This document shows, piece by piece, positions 41,637 through 52,055 of a DNA stretch of 58,573 nucleotides. The position numbers were made by a program, and so were the translations under genes. This stretch comes from an uncultured Mycoplasmatota bacterium (GTDB taxonomy: Bacteria > Bacillota_I > Bacilli_A > RF39 > UBA660): positions 64,001-122,573 of the forward strand of contig CAMMQC010000001.1 of the NCBI GenBank assembly GCA_946498975.1. Reading direction: 5' to 3'. The first letter of the stretch is position 1; each line of letters opens with the position of its first letter. The notes beneath the pieces are model-generated. The model was not told the DNA's origin, did no database searches, and saw nothing but the letters and a program-made list of their open reading frames with translations.

Positions 41637-42953
41637 TTAAACATCCTTACTCTTAAAAGCCTTAAAGAACTTACTCCATACCTTCTCATTAGAATAATTA
41701 AGTATTCCTACTTTATATACTCTAAGACCAAAATGTAATATTAAATAAATAAAGATAATTAAAACTATAATAGAAATAACTATATCTATTAAACCTATTT
41801 CTCCCATCATATAAAGACTAGGACTAACAAATGATGATAAGAAAGGTACATATGAAAGTATTCTAATTAAAATAGAACCATTAAACATACCTGCCATCAT
41901 CGCTAAATAATATCCTCCTAAAGAAAGAAATACTAAAGGTGTTTGTAACTGTGAAAAGTCTTCCATATTAACAGTCATAGAGGCTAGAATTCCTGCTACT
42001 ATTGAATATGCTAAGAATGATAGTACTATTAATACTAATGTTAAAGGTATTACATAGATTAATTTTTCTACAAATCCAGATGCTACTAAACTATCAAAGA
42101 TAGATGTAACTTCACTAGGTAAAGACATACCACTACTTAACATATTAGTACTTATTAATAGGCCAATAACAGCATAAACTACTAAGAGTAATCCTTGTAC
42201 TATAACAAAGATATTACTAGCAAGTATCTTAGACATTAAATGTTGTTTAGGAGAAACATTAGATATAATTATTTCCATACTACGAGTTGTTTTCTCTTCA
42301 CATATTTCTCCTCCTACCATTTGGATTAAAACCATAGTTAACATAAAGAATGGTAGGATGATAGTTGGAAAAACACTACTCATAATAAGATCCATATTTT
42401 CATCAACATTATTATCTTCATTAAGAACTACTCTATCTATTGTAACAGGGCTAGAAATATTATTTAATGTACTAGCATCTATATTATTAATAGCCATACC
42501 AATAGTAGTCTTAGTAGAGTTTAAACTCTGAGATAAAACCTGATAAGTTAGTGTATCTACTTTCTCATTAGATGTAACTTTAGCTTTTAAGTATTCTTTA
42601 TTATCACTGTTTAACTCCACTAATATCTCATCATCTTTTAGATTATCTTTTAATTCATTAACATCTTTTTTACTCTTTTTAACTGTTACTTTTACTTCAT
42701 CTTCATCATTATTTAAACTACTAGCATAACTTTCTATATTTTTTTCAAATAAACTATAACTATTAGTATTATTATCTATAACAATTATATTAGTCTTACT
42801 ATCAAAATCCCCTCCAAAGAAAGATACAATAGAGTTTATATTTAAAAGAAGAATAATCGCTACTGCAAGTATTACATTTGTAATAACAAACCATTTAGTT
42901 TTAAATTTTTTTCTTAAACTAACTTTAGTTAGATAAAGGAACTTCTTATTCAT
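41637..42953 (-). CDS. ABC-2 type permease, NatB-like
   Basis: An N-terminal span is followed by a large extracellular domain (about residues 45-190) and five C-terminal spans, the ABC-2 layout of NatB-type exporters. GGEICEEKTTRSMEIIISNVSPKQHLMSKI is the characteristic cytoplasmic loop. GGGGGG upstream selects the ATG at 42953, 11 codons inside the longest frame. It overlaps the end of the ATPase gene by 8 bp. Cargo (sodium, or a drug or peptide) is not determined. Confidence 0.87.
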   Translation of the reverse strand: MNKKFLYLTKVSLRKKFKTKWFVITNVILAVAIILLLNINSIVSFFGGDFDSKTNIIVIDNNTNSYSLFEKNIESYASSLNNDEDEVKVTVKKSKKDVNELKDNLKDDEILVELNSDNKEYLKAKVTSNEKVDTLTYQVLSQSLNSTKTTIGMAINNIDASTLNNISSPVTIDRVVLNEDNNVDENMDLIMSSVFPTIILPFFMLTMVLIQMVGGEICEEKTTRSMEIIISNVSPKQHLMSKILASNIFVIVQGLLLVVYAVIGLLISTNMLSSGMSLPSEVTSIFDSLVASGFVEKLIYVIPLTLVLIVLSFLAYSIVAGILASMTVNMEDFSQLQTPLVFLSLGGYYLAMMAGMFNGSILIRILSYVPFLSSFVSPSLYMMGEIGLIDIVISIIVLIIFIYLILHFGLRVYKVGILNYSNEKVWSKFFKAFKSKDV

Positions 42954-43842
42954 GGATACCCCCCACTTTCGCAATAAATATTTCATTAAGTGTAGGTTCT
43001 ACTACATCATATTTAGTAATATTACAGTTTTTAACTAAAGAGAATATCTTAGGAGCGACTGTTTTATCTTCTATTTTTACTTCTATTTCTCCTCTTACTT
43101 TAGAAACATCTAATACTCCTTTTACTTTCTTTATTTTATCAAGAGGTAAATCATCTCCTCTTAACATAATGTTTTTAATACCAAATTCTTCCTTTATAGT
43201 CTTTAAATCACCACTTACAACAGGATGTCCTTTTACAAGAATAACTAATTTCTCACAAAAGTCTTCAATATATTCCATCTGATGAGATGAAAAGATAATA
43301 GATGTACCTTCTTTTTGTAAATCATATATAGCATCTTTCATCATCTTAACATTAATAGGATCAAGTCCTGTAAAAGGTTCATCTAATATTAATAGTTTAG
43401 GATGATTAATGATAGCAGAGATAAATTGTATCTTTTGTTGATTACCTTTAGATAATTCTTTAATCTTTCTATTTTTATAACTAGAAATCTCAAATCTTTC
43501 TAACCATTTATCTATATCTTTTTCTATAGTCCTCTCATCAAGACCTTTTAATACTCCATAAAGGGTAAGTTGTTCTGAAACAGTAAGTTTTGTAAGTAAA
43601 CTTCTCTCTTCTGTAACAAAACCTATTTTATCAGTTAAGTTATAGTCAATTTTCTTACCATCAAGTAAAACTTCCCCTTTATTAGAATCAATTAAACCCA
43701 TAATGATTCTAAAGGTTGTGGTCTTACCTGCTCCATTTTCTCCAAGTAATCCAAATATTTCTCCATCTTTAACAGTAAAAGACAAATCAGACACTGCCCT
43801 ATTATTTCCATAATATTTTGTAACATGTTTAACCTCAAGCAT
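42946..43842 (-). CDS. ABC transporter ATP-binding protein, NatA-like
   Basis: Walker A GLLGENGAGKTTTF, a Q-loop region (GFVTEERSLL), signature LSKGNQQKIQF, Walker B LLILDEPFTGLDP and H-loop SSHQ are all present. A C-terminal domain of about 80 residues follows, as in NatA/DUF4162 proteins. GAGGAGAG selects the ATG at 43842. It forms a transporter with the overlapping downstream permease gene. Confidence 0.92.
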   Translation of the reverse strand: MLEVKHVTKYYGNNRAVSDLSFTVKDGEIFGLLGENGAGKTTTFRIIMGLIDSNKGEVLLDGKKIDYNLTDKIGFVTEERSLLTKLTVSEQLTLYGVLKGLDERTIEKDIDKWLERFEISSYKNRKIKELSKGNQQKIQFISAIINHPKLLILDEPFTGLDPINVKMMKDAIYDLQKEGTSIIFSSHQMEYIEDFCEKLVILVKGHPVVSGDLKTIKEEFGIKNIMLRGDDLPLDKIKKVKGVLDVSKVRGEIEVKIEDKTVAPKIFSLVKNCNITKYDVVEPTLNEIFIAKVGGIHE

Positions 43843-43857
43843 AAAAACTCTCCTCAA

Positions 43858-44898
43858 TTACCATTTTATATCTATTTTTAATTTATCTATCATAAAGCGA
43901 TATACCACTAAGAATGCTCTAAATAAATGTAATTTATAAATAATTTTTACAATCCATAACTTAAAATTACTTTTATTCTTTATAACATAACCTAATTTAA
44001 TAAACTTACTACTTCTCCATGTAGGAAAATAATCATCTAAAAATTTATTATTATCTTTTATAGCAACCTTTAAATTACAGTTTTTGTCATATGATAATCT
44101 AAACATCAAAGACACACCTAAATGTAAGAAAGCCATAGCATCCAATATTTTTAACATATTAACTCTATTTTCACTTTCTTCATAAACTCTTCTTACTTCT
44201 ACCATTGCTCTATAAGTAGACTCTACTTGCTCTTTTTTAATAGTTGTAATAATAGAACCTTGTCTAACCATATAAAATACCAAACTTCTATTAACAAAAA
44301 CTACTTTCTTAGCATTTATATAGATTAATAATAGAAACATCATATCATCTAATATTCTAGGAGGGTGTTCTAAATCTGCTTGTTTCTTTAAAAGCTCAGC
44401 TTTATAAATCTTATTCCAAGGAGCCCCATTTAACTCTAACAATCCCCCAGGATTTTTTTCAATATCAATAACTTTATCTTCACTTTTACACATTTCTCTT
44501 GAATAAAGCTTACCTGTATCTAAATCTATTCTATCAAAACCACAAACTGATATATCAGCATTCTCTTTTTTCGCTTTATTATATAAAAGTTCAGCATAGT
44601 TCAAGTCAACATAATCATCACTATCAACAAAGCCAATAAATTCTCCAGTCGCTTTCTTTATACCATCTTTTCTTCCTTTCCAAACTCCCTCATTTTTCTT
44701 ATCAATAATAACTATTTTATCCTTATATTTCTTTTGATAATCTTTTAATATTTTTAAACAATTATCGGGAGAACCATCATTAATACATATTATTTCAATA
44801 TCTTTTAGAGTTTGATTAACTAAAGAATCTAGACATCTAGGCAAATATTTCTCTACTTTATAACATGGTACTATTATACTTAACTTCTTCTTACTCAT
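43858..44898 (-). CDS. Family 2 glycosyltransferase
   Basis: GT-A fold: LSIIVPCYKVEKYLPRCLDSL at the N-terminus, IICINDGSPDN, GEFIGFVDSDDYVD with the metal-binding DxD-like acids, and a C-terminal helical, basic region (YKLHLFRAFLVVYRFMIDKLK) that probably sits on the membrane. It adds a sugar to the surface polymer. It starts 1 bp after the stop of glf, in the same run. Confidence 0.9.
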   Translation of the reverse strand: MSKKKLSIIVPCYKVEKYLPRCLDSLVNQTLKDIEIICINDGSPDNCLKILKDYQKKYKDKIVIIDKKNEGVWKGRKDGIKKATGEFIGFVDSDDYVDLNYAELLYNKAKKENADISVCGFDRIDLDTGKLYSREMCKSEDKVIDIEKNPGGLLELNGAPWNKIYKAELLKKQADLEHPPRILDDMMFLLLIYINAKKVVFVNRSLVFYMVRQGSIITTIKKEQVESTYRAMVEVRRVYEESENRVNMLKILDAMAFLHLGVSLMFRLSYDKNCNLKVAIKDNNKFLDDYFPTWRSSKFIKLGYVIKNKSNFKLWIVKIIYKLHLFRAFLVVYRFMIDKLKIDIKW

Positions 44899-44899
44899 C

Positions 44900-46060
44900 T
44901 TACTTTACTCCTTCTATTTCTTTAAATAAATCTAATGCTCTTCTAACAACAGCATCCATATTATAATATTTATATTCAGCAAGTCTACCGCATAAATAGA
45001 AATTATCTATATCTTTAACACTATCATAATATTTCTTATATAAATCAAGATTTGTATCATTAAATATAGCATAATATGGAACATGTTCTTTATTTTTATA
45101 ATCATAAGTTAAAGGATATTCTTTTAATATTGTTGTATTATCTTTAACTACTTGATTAGATAAATATTTAAACTCTGTAATTCTTGTAAATTTCTCACTT
45201 ACAGTATAATTAACAACAGAACTTGGTTGATAATAGTTTTCATCTCTATCTTCAAATACTAAATCTAGGGAACGATATGGCAAAGGACCATACTGATACT
45301 CTAACAACTCATCTAAAGGTCCACTATATATTACTATACCTTTAAATTCTTTATTATCATAATATATTTTTTTATTATCTGTATCTATTCTTAATAAGTC
45401 TTTAGCATTAGTATCTAATTTTACTTCAATATTTTTATTGTCTAACATATTTTCAAAAATTTCATTATAACCATTCTTGGGCATCGCTTGATACGTATCT
45501 TGAAAATATCTGTCATCATATCCTAATATTACAGGAACTCTATTAATAACTGAACTATCAACTTCACTAATTGGAACATTCCATTGTTTAGCAGTATAAT
45601 GAGCAAATACTTTTTCATAAACATATTTACCAAATTCTCTAATAACATCATCACTATCATTTAATAAATCTAATATTGAAACTTTCTTTTGTTCACCATA
45701 TGTCTTTAAAAGTTTTTCCTTTATTAATTTTACTTTATCGCTTGGAAATAAAAGTTCTAAAGATTTAAAGTTAAAAGGAATAGGAACATATTCTCCATCA
45801 ATATAACCTATAACTCTATGTTCATAAAAGTAAAAACTAGTAAATTTTTGTAAATATTCAAATACCTCTTTATCATTTGTATGAAAAATATGAGGACCAT
45901 ATTTATGAACTCTAACGCCATTATCTCTAGTCTCTTCATACATATTACCACCTATATGGTTTCTTTTATCAATTACTAATACTTTTTTATTAATATTTGC
46001 AAATAAATTTGCTAAAGTACTACCCGCAAAGCCAGCACCTACAATAATTACATCTTTCAT
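44900..46060 (-). CDS. glf: UDP-galactopyranose mutase
   Basis: It makes UDP-galactofuranose, the donor for galactofuranose-containing polymers. FAD-binding motif DVIIVGAGFAGSTLANLFA, then RNHIGGNMYEE, HKYGPHIFHTNDKEVF, YTAKQWNVP, and GRLAEYKYYNMDAVVRRAL near the C-terminus are all diagnostic. At 386 residues it has standard length. Start after TTGGAGG. Its presence indicates that the locus product contains galactofuranose. Confidence 0.95.
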   Translation of the reverse strand: MKDVIIVGAGFAGSTLANLFANINKKVLVIDKRNHIGGNMYEETRDNGVRVHKYGPHIFHTNDKEVFEYLQKFTSFYFYEHRVIGYIDGEYVPIPFNFKSLELLFPSDKVKLIKEKLLKTYGEQKKVSILDLLNDSDDVIREFGKYVYEKVFAHYTAKQWNVPISEVDSSVINRVPVILGYDDRYFQDTYQAMPKNGYNEIFENMLDNKNIEVKLDTNAKDLLRIDTDNKKIYYDNKEFKGIVIYSGPLDELLEYQYGPLPYRSLDLVFEDRDENYYQPSSVVNYTVSEKFTRITEFKYLSNQVVKDNTTILKEYPLTYDYKNKEHVPYYAIFNDTNLDLYKKYYDSVKDIDNFYLCGRLAEYKYYNMDAVVRRALDLFKEIEGVK

Positions 46061-46124
46061 TCTAAACCTCCAATAATATAAATCATCTAATAAGATTATA
46101 ACATTATTTATCTTCTACATATAG

Positions 46125-46475
46125 TTATTTTTTTATTGATATTAAAATAATTCCAACAATTACAAAAATTATACCTGTTAAATTAGTGAGTGTTATCGCT
46201 TCTTTAAAAATAAAATAACTTACTAACAAGACTACTACTTGAACAATTCCCGTTGTAATAGGTACAATATAACTCAAATCATAAGTAGTAAGTAATTTCT
46301 GCCACATTAAAAAGCTACCAATATAAAGAATAAAACCCAAAAGAGTAATATACCCTATTTTAAAATTAATACCGCTCTTAAAAGAAAGTCCTAATGAACT
46401 ACCGCCTAATTTTAAGCAAACTAAACCACCAGTTGTAAATAAAACATAAACTGCTGTTAAGATATATTTAATCAT
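46125..46475 (-). CDS. Small four-span transporter, SMR/EamA-like
   Basis: 116 residues with four hydrophobic spans. LSYIVPITTGIVQVVVLLVSYFIFKEAITLTNLTGIIFVIVGIILI is the usual last half of SMR/EamA proteins. Next to a polyprenyl-phosphate-type GT2 and DUF2304, it may flip a lipid-linked sugar as ArnE/F-like proteins do; this is inference. It overlaps the upstream DUF2304 gene by 8 bp. Confidence 0.78.
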   Translation of the reverse strand: MIKYILTAVYVLFTTGGLVCLKLGGSSLGLSFKSGINFKIGYITLLGFILYIGSFLMWQKLLTTYDLSYIVPITTGIVQVVVLLVSYFIFKEAITLTNLTGIIFVIVGIILISIKK

Positions 46476-46812
46476 TTTTTTTCACCTCTGCTTTCAAAAG
46501 AGATAACTCTTGTATTAATAAGGTTGTTTTTTTCTTTTGTCCAGCCATCATTACTGTTAATATTAAAGTTAAAAACATAAGAATAGCAATGAATAAACAT
46601 AGTACCATGTTAGATAATAGTTCAAAACCTAATAATTTAGCTAGTTTTTCCATCAAATTTGGAATTAAAGCTATAATGATGATAACAATAGTAGAAAATA
46701 ACCAAACTAAAGCATATTTTACAGGAATTCTATTTTTTAATAATAAATATAAAACGGATACTCCTAATATAATGGCAAAAATAATAACCGTAATTATTAA
46801 ACTATTTGACAT
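46468..46812 (-). CDS. DUF2304 membrane protein
   Basis: 114 residues with three spans and a charged C-terminal helix (LLIQELSLLKAEVKKND). The pattern RIPVKYALVWLFSTIVIIIIALIPNLMEKLAKLLG is that of DUF2304, regularly found beside dolichol-phosphate-type GT2 enzymes. It starts at the stop of the GT2 gene, with GAGGAGG upstream. Confidence 0.82.
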   Translation of the reverse strand: MSNSLIITVIIFAIILGVSVLYLLLKNRIPVKYALVWLFSTIVIIIIALIPNLMEKLAKLLGFELLSNMVLCLFIAILMFLTLILTVMMAGQKKKTTLLIQELSLLKAEVKKND

Positions 46813-47531
46813 TATTTATACCTCCTCATACCAGTAATAATAATTGATAAGCAAACATTTAACATATAATAAATATTTTTCCAAGTATGAATGGAAGACT
46901 TTCCTCCTTCACGCTCTTTCATATTTACTCCTACTTCTTTAATACGATATTTCTTTTTAGCAAGTTCTACAGTTGTAATCGGTTCAGGATATTCTAAAGG
47001 ATAACTATTTGCAAATAAAGATATTATCTCTTTATTACAAGCTCTAAATCCACTAGTAGTATCGTAAATTTTAACACCACTACAAAGTTTTATAAAAAAG
47101 GATATTACCTTAATTCCAGCCCTTCTAGCACCACTAGTTTTAAACTTACTCACATTACCAATAAATCTACTACCAACAACAAAGTCTGCTTCTTGTTTAA
47201 TAATAGGCTCTATAATATTCTTAACATAATTTACATCATGCTGTCCATCTCCATCGAATTGTATAGCAATATCATAATTATTATAATAAGCATATTTATA
47301 TCCCGTCTGAACCGCTCCACCAATTCCTAAATTATGAATTAAATCGATATGAGGTATATTCTCTTTATCTAATATTTCACCAGTCCTATCTTTAGAGCCA
47401 TCATTAATAACAATAACATCATAATTTATTTTATTTTCTTTATTATAATTTTTAATAGTGTTATAAGTTTTCAAAATATTCTCTTCTTCGTTATATGCTG
47501 GTATAATTAATAATACTTTTAATTTTTTCAT
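46812..47531 (-). CDS. Family 2 glycosyltransferase, polyprenyl-phosphate sugar synthase type
   Basis: LLIIPAYNEEENILKTY, VIVINDGSKDRTGE and IAIQFDGDGQHDV (metal-binding DGD) are the DPM1-like pattern. RFIGNVSKFKTSGARRAG and DTTSGFRACNKE support it. At 239 residues without C-terminal spans, it probably makes a polyprenyl-phosphate sugar that the GT-C enzyme at 48734 uses. DUF2304 and SMR-like genes follow without gap. Confidence 0.9.
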   Translation of the reverse strand: MKKLKVLLIIPAYNEEENILKTYNTIKNYNKENKINYDVIVINDGSKDRTGEILDKENIPHIDLIHNLGIGGAVQTGYKYAYYNNYDIAIQFDGDGQHDVNYVKNIIEPIIKQEADFVVGSRFIGNVSKFKTSGARRAGIKVISFFIKLCSGVKIYDTTSGFRACNKEIISLFANSYPLEYPEPITTVELAKKKYRIKEVGVNMKEREGGKSSIHTWKNIYYMLNVCLSIIITGMRRYK

Positions 47532-47583
47532 TTCTCCTACTCCTTTAATTAAACTTCAATATTATTATAACATAAGCCTTACA

Positions 47584-48741
47584 TTAATTACTATTAGGAC
47601 TAAAAAATTTATTATAAATTTTATTTGTCCAACTACCCGTAAGCTTTAATATTTTTTCACCGAGATAATAAGAAACAACAAATATTATTAACATGGATAT
47701 AACAAACATAATTAGAAAAGCAAATTTATAATCTAAATATCTAATCAATAAATTTATTAATGGCATAGATATAACATTAATTATTAACCAATGAAACATA
47801 TAAACTTCAAAAGATAAATTTTTAAATTTAGTAAATATTCTAAAAGACAAAATCTTTTTAATCAATGGAGAATAAATAAATGAAAGAATAATTAACATAG
47901 ATCCTATTGTATGATAAAAAATATTAGCATCTCCTACTTCTAAAGGAAGAAAATGATAATAATTAGTTCCCCATGCAACGAAAGTAAACCCACAGAAATA
48001 GAAACCTAAAGCAAAGCAAAAAAGCTTAACATATATTTTGCTAAAAACTTTTTCAAATTTATCATTAGCATACATATCACATAAAACCATTCCTAAAATA
48101 AATGGTAACATTGTAGTCTTAAATAATAATACTATTAAAATAATATAGATAAATTTTCTGTTCTTATTTTTACCTATGAAATATAATAAAGCTAAAACAA
48201 GAAAGGAACCTATCAACTCCCATTTCATTGTCCATAGAACAGGGTTAACTGAAACATTTCCATCTATAAAGAATCCAAATAAAGATTCATAAATAACTTT
48301 TATTATGTTTAAGTCAAAATTGCAATATGATCCTGTTTTACCTAAAGTCTCAAAACAGGCTCCATTACTTCTAAATAAAGATATTAAATATAGAACAATA
48401 CAATAAACTATACTACTAAGTAACATTGGTATAGCCAACTTAAAGTATCTTTTAATAAAGCTTTCTTTTAAATTAGGCTCTTTTTTACTTGTAAAAAACT
48501 TATAAGATAATAAAAAACCACTAATAATAAAGAATATACACACGCACACATTTCCACCCCAAGAAAGCACATCAAAAGGAGTCTTAGAAAACCATACTTC
48601 TATTCCACTAGAAGTTCTTAAATCTCCTAAGTCTCCCGTAATAAAAGCTGGATAAAAGAAAAGTGCAAAATGATGTACAATAACTAACAAAGCAGCTAAA
48701 AGCTTAAACCCATATATCCAATCAGTATCCTTCTTAATCAT
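47584..48741 (-). CDS. Acyltransferase family 3 membrane protein
   Basis: 385 residues and about ten spans. YGFKLLAALLVIVHHFALFF holds the conserved His pair. VCIFFIISGFLLSYKFF and SFIKRYFKLAIPML complete the family signature. It O-acylates (usually acetylates) sugars of surface polymers. It overlaps the upstream GT-C gene by 8 bp, with AAAGGG before its ATG. Confidence 0.9.
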   Translation of the reverse strand: MIKKDTDWIYGFKLLAALLVIVHHFALFFYPAFITGDLGDLRTSSGIEVWFSKTPFDVLSWGGNVCVCIFFIISGFLLSYKFFTSKKEPNLKESFIKRYFKLAIPMLLSSIVYCIVLYLISLFRSNGACFETLGKTGSYCNFDLNIIKVIYESLFGFFIDGNVSVNPVLWTMKWELIGSFLVLALLYFIGKNKNRKFIYIILIVLLFKTTMLPFILGMVLCDMYANDKFEKVFSKIYVKLFCFALGFYFCGFTFVAWGTNYYHFLPLEVGDANIFYHTIGSMLIILSFIYSPLIKKILSFRIFTKFKNLSFEVYMFHWLIINVISMPLINLLIRYLDYKFAFLIMFVISMLIIFVVSYYLGEKILKLTGSWTNKIYNKFFSPNSN

Positions 48742-50845
48742 AAACTACCCTTTCTAACTTAATATTATCATTTTCCTTTTTAATTTTAAACAAATCCCCA
48801 TTTTTGATTTTTTTTGTTCCTTCTATAATATCATCTAATTTATCATTCAACTCATCAGTTGTGCTATAAAAGAACACATAATCAAAGTCGTAATCTATTA
48901 AATGATTAATAAATGTCTTTTTAGTTAAGCCCCAGTCTTGTAAATCCCACTCATTAGAAGGAGTTTTTATCTTCCAAGTTATAGCATAAGGATTAGAATT
49001 AACAATTCTAGGATATGTATAATACCTAGCATACCATAAAGGCATTATAGAATTTTCATCACTTTGATTAATAACGAATATTTTGGAATCTTCACTAGTT
49101 TTCTCATTTATTATAGCAAAGTCTCCTTGTCTTGCCTCACTTATATGCATAGTCTCTCTTCTTGCTTTTATATCAGTTAGAAAATAAGTAATATTAGAAA
49201 AACCTACCAATACAATAAGAGAAATAGATAAAATATGAATAGTTGTAACTTCCTTACTATTACTTAATCTATATAATACATAAATCATTAATGCTATATT
49301 AATAGGTGCTAAATATCTTCCAAAAGAAGCAAGAGTGGATGCTTCATACTTAGAAAACATTACAAATAATGATAAAGCTGTTAAACAAAAGAAAACTGCA
49401 TAAGAAATAATATATGGTAAAAGAAACCAAAATATATTCTTTACTTTACTTTCTTTATAATCAACTCTATAAATGAGGAAAAGCATAACTACTAAATAAG
49501 CAAATAAAGGAATGTTTATAAATCCATAAACTATAGTTTCATCAACAGATGATAAAACACTATTATAAAAATTAAGTATAAATTGTGGTTCTAATTTAGG
49601 TAATAAATCAGGTTTTAACGTATCTGGCATTAAAGAATAATCATACGCAACAGACTCTATAATAGATGAACTTGCAAATAATCTCCATGCTATAAAGAAA
49701 ACTAAGATAAGAACACCAGGCAAAATATAAGGCAATAATGTATTCCATATATTTTTTATTGATAACTTTTTAGTAGATAATTCTCTTAAATAGAATAATA
49801 ACAACAAAGACAATGAAAAAACAAAACCATTTGCTTTTAACATAGTTATAATTAATAAGATTAAAATAACAGGCCATCTTTTCAAATTGTGTTTTCCACA
49901 ATAATGTTCTAATATAATTGCACATCCACATAATACTCCTAACAACAAATCAACATATAACAAAGTATAAGTAATAGAGCCATTAAATATTAAAGGAAAA
50001 AATACTGCTGCCAATAAAAAGACAACTATTGTAAAACTTTTTTTATTTATAATATACATAAAAATAGGCATAAGATAAGTAAAAGTTAAAATTGTTAAAC
50101 CAATATATAAATTAGGTTCACTATATCCACTAAACACACTTACTATATAGTGCCAAATAGTAGAAACAGGTGGATAAGCTCTAGTAGCTCCCAAATTACT
50201 AATAACTGCATATAATGAATCTTGATCAATTGCAACCTTAGCAGCATAAGCCCAATATGAATATTCATCATATGAATGAACATATCTACCTACACCACCT
50301 AAAATTGCAACTAAAAATAAAACAGAAAAAATAATAATAGTTTTTGTATCAATAGTATCTAAATTACTAAAAAATAACTTATTATTACGATAAATATAAT
50401 ATAGTAAGGCTAAAGATATAATGAGTAAGAAAAGTAATGAAATAGAAAGAAGGTTTAAAAGGCCTAAAACGATAAAACTAAAAATTAAAATAGATATAGA
50501 AACAACTAAAGATATTTCAAATCTTAATTTAGTCTTAATCATACAAGCAAAAGTAATTAATAAAATAAAAGCATAAAGTAAAAGAAAACCAGTACCGCTA
50601 TATGAATTAAATATTAATGATAAGAAACTATTAACAACTAAAACTAAATTTATAATTTTATAAAATCTTCGTTCTTTTTTAAACACTTTGATATTTAATA
50701 TAAAGAAAAATATCACTAATAATAAATTTAATATATAACTTAAAAAATTTATTTCTGTATTAAACATAATGTGTTTAAGTGGCATTAAGCCGAATAATAA
50801 AATTATAATTATTATACTTATAATACTTATTTTATCCTTTTTCAT
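48734..50845 (-). CDS. GT-C fold membrane glycosyltransferase
   Basis: About 14 spans occupy residues 5-560. The first large outer loop contains VHSYDEYSYWAYAAK, with the acidic pair expected of the GT-C catalytic loop. A soluble C-terminal domain (about 575-700) faces outside. It would transfer a sugar from a polyprenyl-phosphate donor to the polymer outside the membrane. AGAGGTG selects the ATG at 50845. It overlaps its neighbours on both sides. Confidence 0.8.
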   Translation of the reverse strand: MKKDKISIISIIIIILLFGLMPLKHIMFNTEINFLSYILNLLLVIFFFILNIKVFKKERRFYKIINLVLVVNSFLSLIFNSYSGTGFLLLYAFILLITFACMIKTKLRFEISLVVSISILIFSFIVLGLLNLLSISLLFLLIISLALLYYIYRNNKLFFSNLDTIDTKTIIIFSVLFLVAILGGVGRYVHSYDEYSYWAYAAKVAIDQDSLYAVISNLGATRAYPPVSTIWHYIVSVFSGYSEPNLYIGLTILTFTYLMPIFMYIINKKSFTIVVFLLAAVFFPLIFNGSITYTLLYVDLLLGVLCGCAIILEHYCGKHNLKRWPVILILLIITMLKANGFVFSLSLLLLFYLRELSTKKLSIKNIWNTLLPYILPGVLILVFFIAWRLFASSSIIESVAYDYSLMPDTLKPDLLPKLEPQFILNFYNSVLSSVDETIVYGFINIPLFAYLVVMLFLIYRVDYKESKVKNIFWFLLPYIISYAVFFCLTALSLFVMFSKYEASTLASFGRYLAPINIALMIYVLYRLSNSKEVTTIHILSISLIVLVGFSNITYFLTDIKARRETMHISEARQGDFAIINEKTSEDSKIFVINQSDENSIMPLWYARYYTYPRIVNSNPYAITWKIKTPSNEWDLQDWGLTKKTFINHLIDYDFDYVFFYSTTDELNDKLDDIIEGTKKIKNGDLFKIKKENDNIKLERVVYD

Positions 50846-50859
50846 AAGCACACCTCTTA

Positions 50860-52032
50860 TCATTTCCGTCGTAATATTTTTTTGATAAATTTTCTAATCT
50901 TAAAATCAATAGTTTCATTTAACCTTTTATCTAAATATTTATTTTCCTCTACTATTCTAATATAATCTTCTTCTAAATGTTTATATTTATAATCAAGTTC
51001 TTCTATTCTATCGTGCATTTTTGAACTTTTAACACATTCATCTTCATAAATTCTCTGAAGTTCTATCAGCAACTTAACAGGTAATTCACGCATATTTCTA
51101 CTTTTAATAAGATAACGTTTATAGTCGTCAATATCTGGCAAATCTGTAATAGATTTATTAGCTTGTAAAACAAATCTACTACACATCTCCTCTAAATTAT
51201 TTCTGAGTTCTATATACTTTGAAGGATTTTTCTTAGGATGTTCAAAATCAATTTTAGAATTAATAAACTCTTCTCTTTTAAGATGATTTAAATATGGTAA
51301 AAAAGTGCCTATACGATCTTTATTCTCTGCAAAAGAAGTATCATATAAAAGTAAAACAGGTGTTCCAAGAGCAAGACATGGCAAAGAACAGTGAAGTTTT
51401 GTAGTAATTACCAAATGTGCACCTTGGTATAATTTTAAAGTGTCCTCCACTCTTTTTTTCCTTTCATCCCAAGACTCATTAGAAAAACTTCCTCTTTTTA
51501 CATCTTGAACAAACTTAATAACTTTACGTTTTGTCTTCTTTTTAATATAGTTTATTTCTTTATCAGTAAGTCCAACTACTACAATATAATCTTCCTTTTT
51601 AACATTTGGAAATTTATTAATAGTAAGTGTCATACACCCAGAAAAATAATTTGGGACACCTAATTTATCCAAAATTTTTTTAGTATGATTATCTCTAGTA
51701 CCAACAGGACCATATTTTTTAAAACTTTCTAAAAGATTAGCATTTAAATAGTCTGTACCGACAGTAACTCCACCCTCATATGGAATCTTTTTTAAAAACA
51801 TAGATGTATATAAAGGTTCAATATAAGGAGAAATATCAAAATTAAAGAAATCATGAATATACCAAGCATTCATAATAAGTTTAACTCTTTCCTTTTTATT
51901 AGGAATAAAAAGTTCTAAATTTTCTCTATCTATTAAATAGTCAACTTTAGGAAGAAATCTTTCTTGAGCATAAGTTTGAATATCATCACCTATATTATCT
52001 GTATCCTTATAATACAATAAACCATATTTCAT
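50860..52032 (-). CDS. Polysaccharide pyruvyltransferase family protein
   Basis: The family transfers pyruvate ketals (or related groups) to sugars. YYKDTDNIGDDIQTYAQE at the N-terminus, VGTRDNHTKKIL, and HLVITTKLHCSLPCLALGTPVLLL are typical. The last 60 residues form a coiled coil (RIEELDYKYKHLEEDYIRIVEENK) with a basic end, probably for membrane or partner contact. AAAGGATG selects the ATG at 52032. Confidence 0.85.
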   Translation of the reverse strand: MKYGLLYYKDTDNIGDDIQTYAQERFLPKVDYLIDRENLELFIPNKKERVKLIMNAWYIHDFFNFDISPYIEPLYTSMFLKKIPYEGGVTVGTDYLNANLLESFKKYGPVGTRDNHTKKILDKLGVPNYFSGCMTLTINKFPNVKKEDYIVVVGLTDKEINYIKKKTKRKVIKFVQDVKRGSFSNESWDERKKRVEDTLKLYQGAHLVITTKLHCSLPCLALGTPVLLLYDTSFAENKDRIGTFLPYLNHLKREEFINSKIDFEHPKKNPSKYIELRNNLEEMCSRFVLQANKSITDLPDIDDYKRYLIKSRNMRELPVKLLIELQRIYEDECVKSSKMHDRIEELDYKYKHLEEDYIRIVEENKYLDKRLNETIDFKIRKFIKKILRRK

Positions 52033-52055
52033 ATTATCATCCTTTGTCATAATTA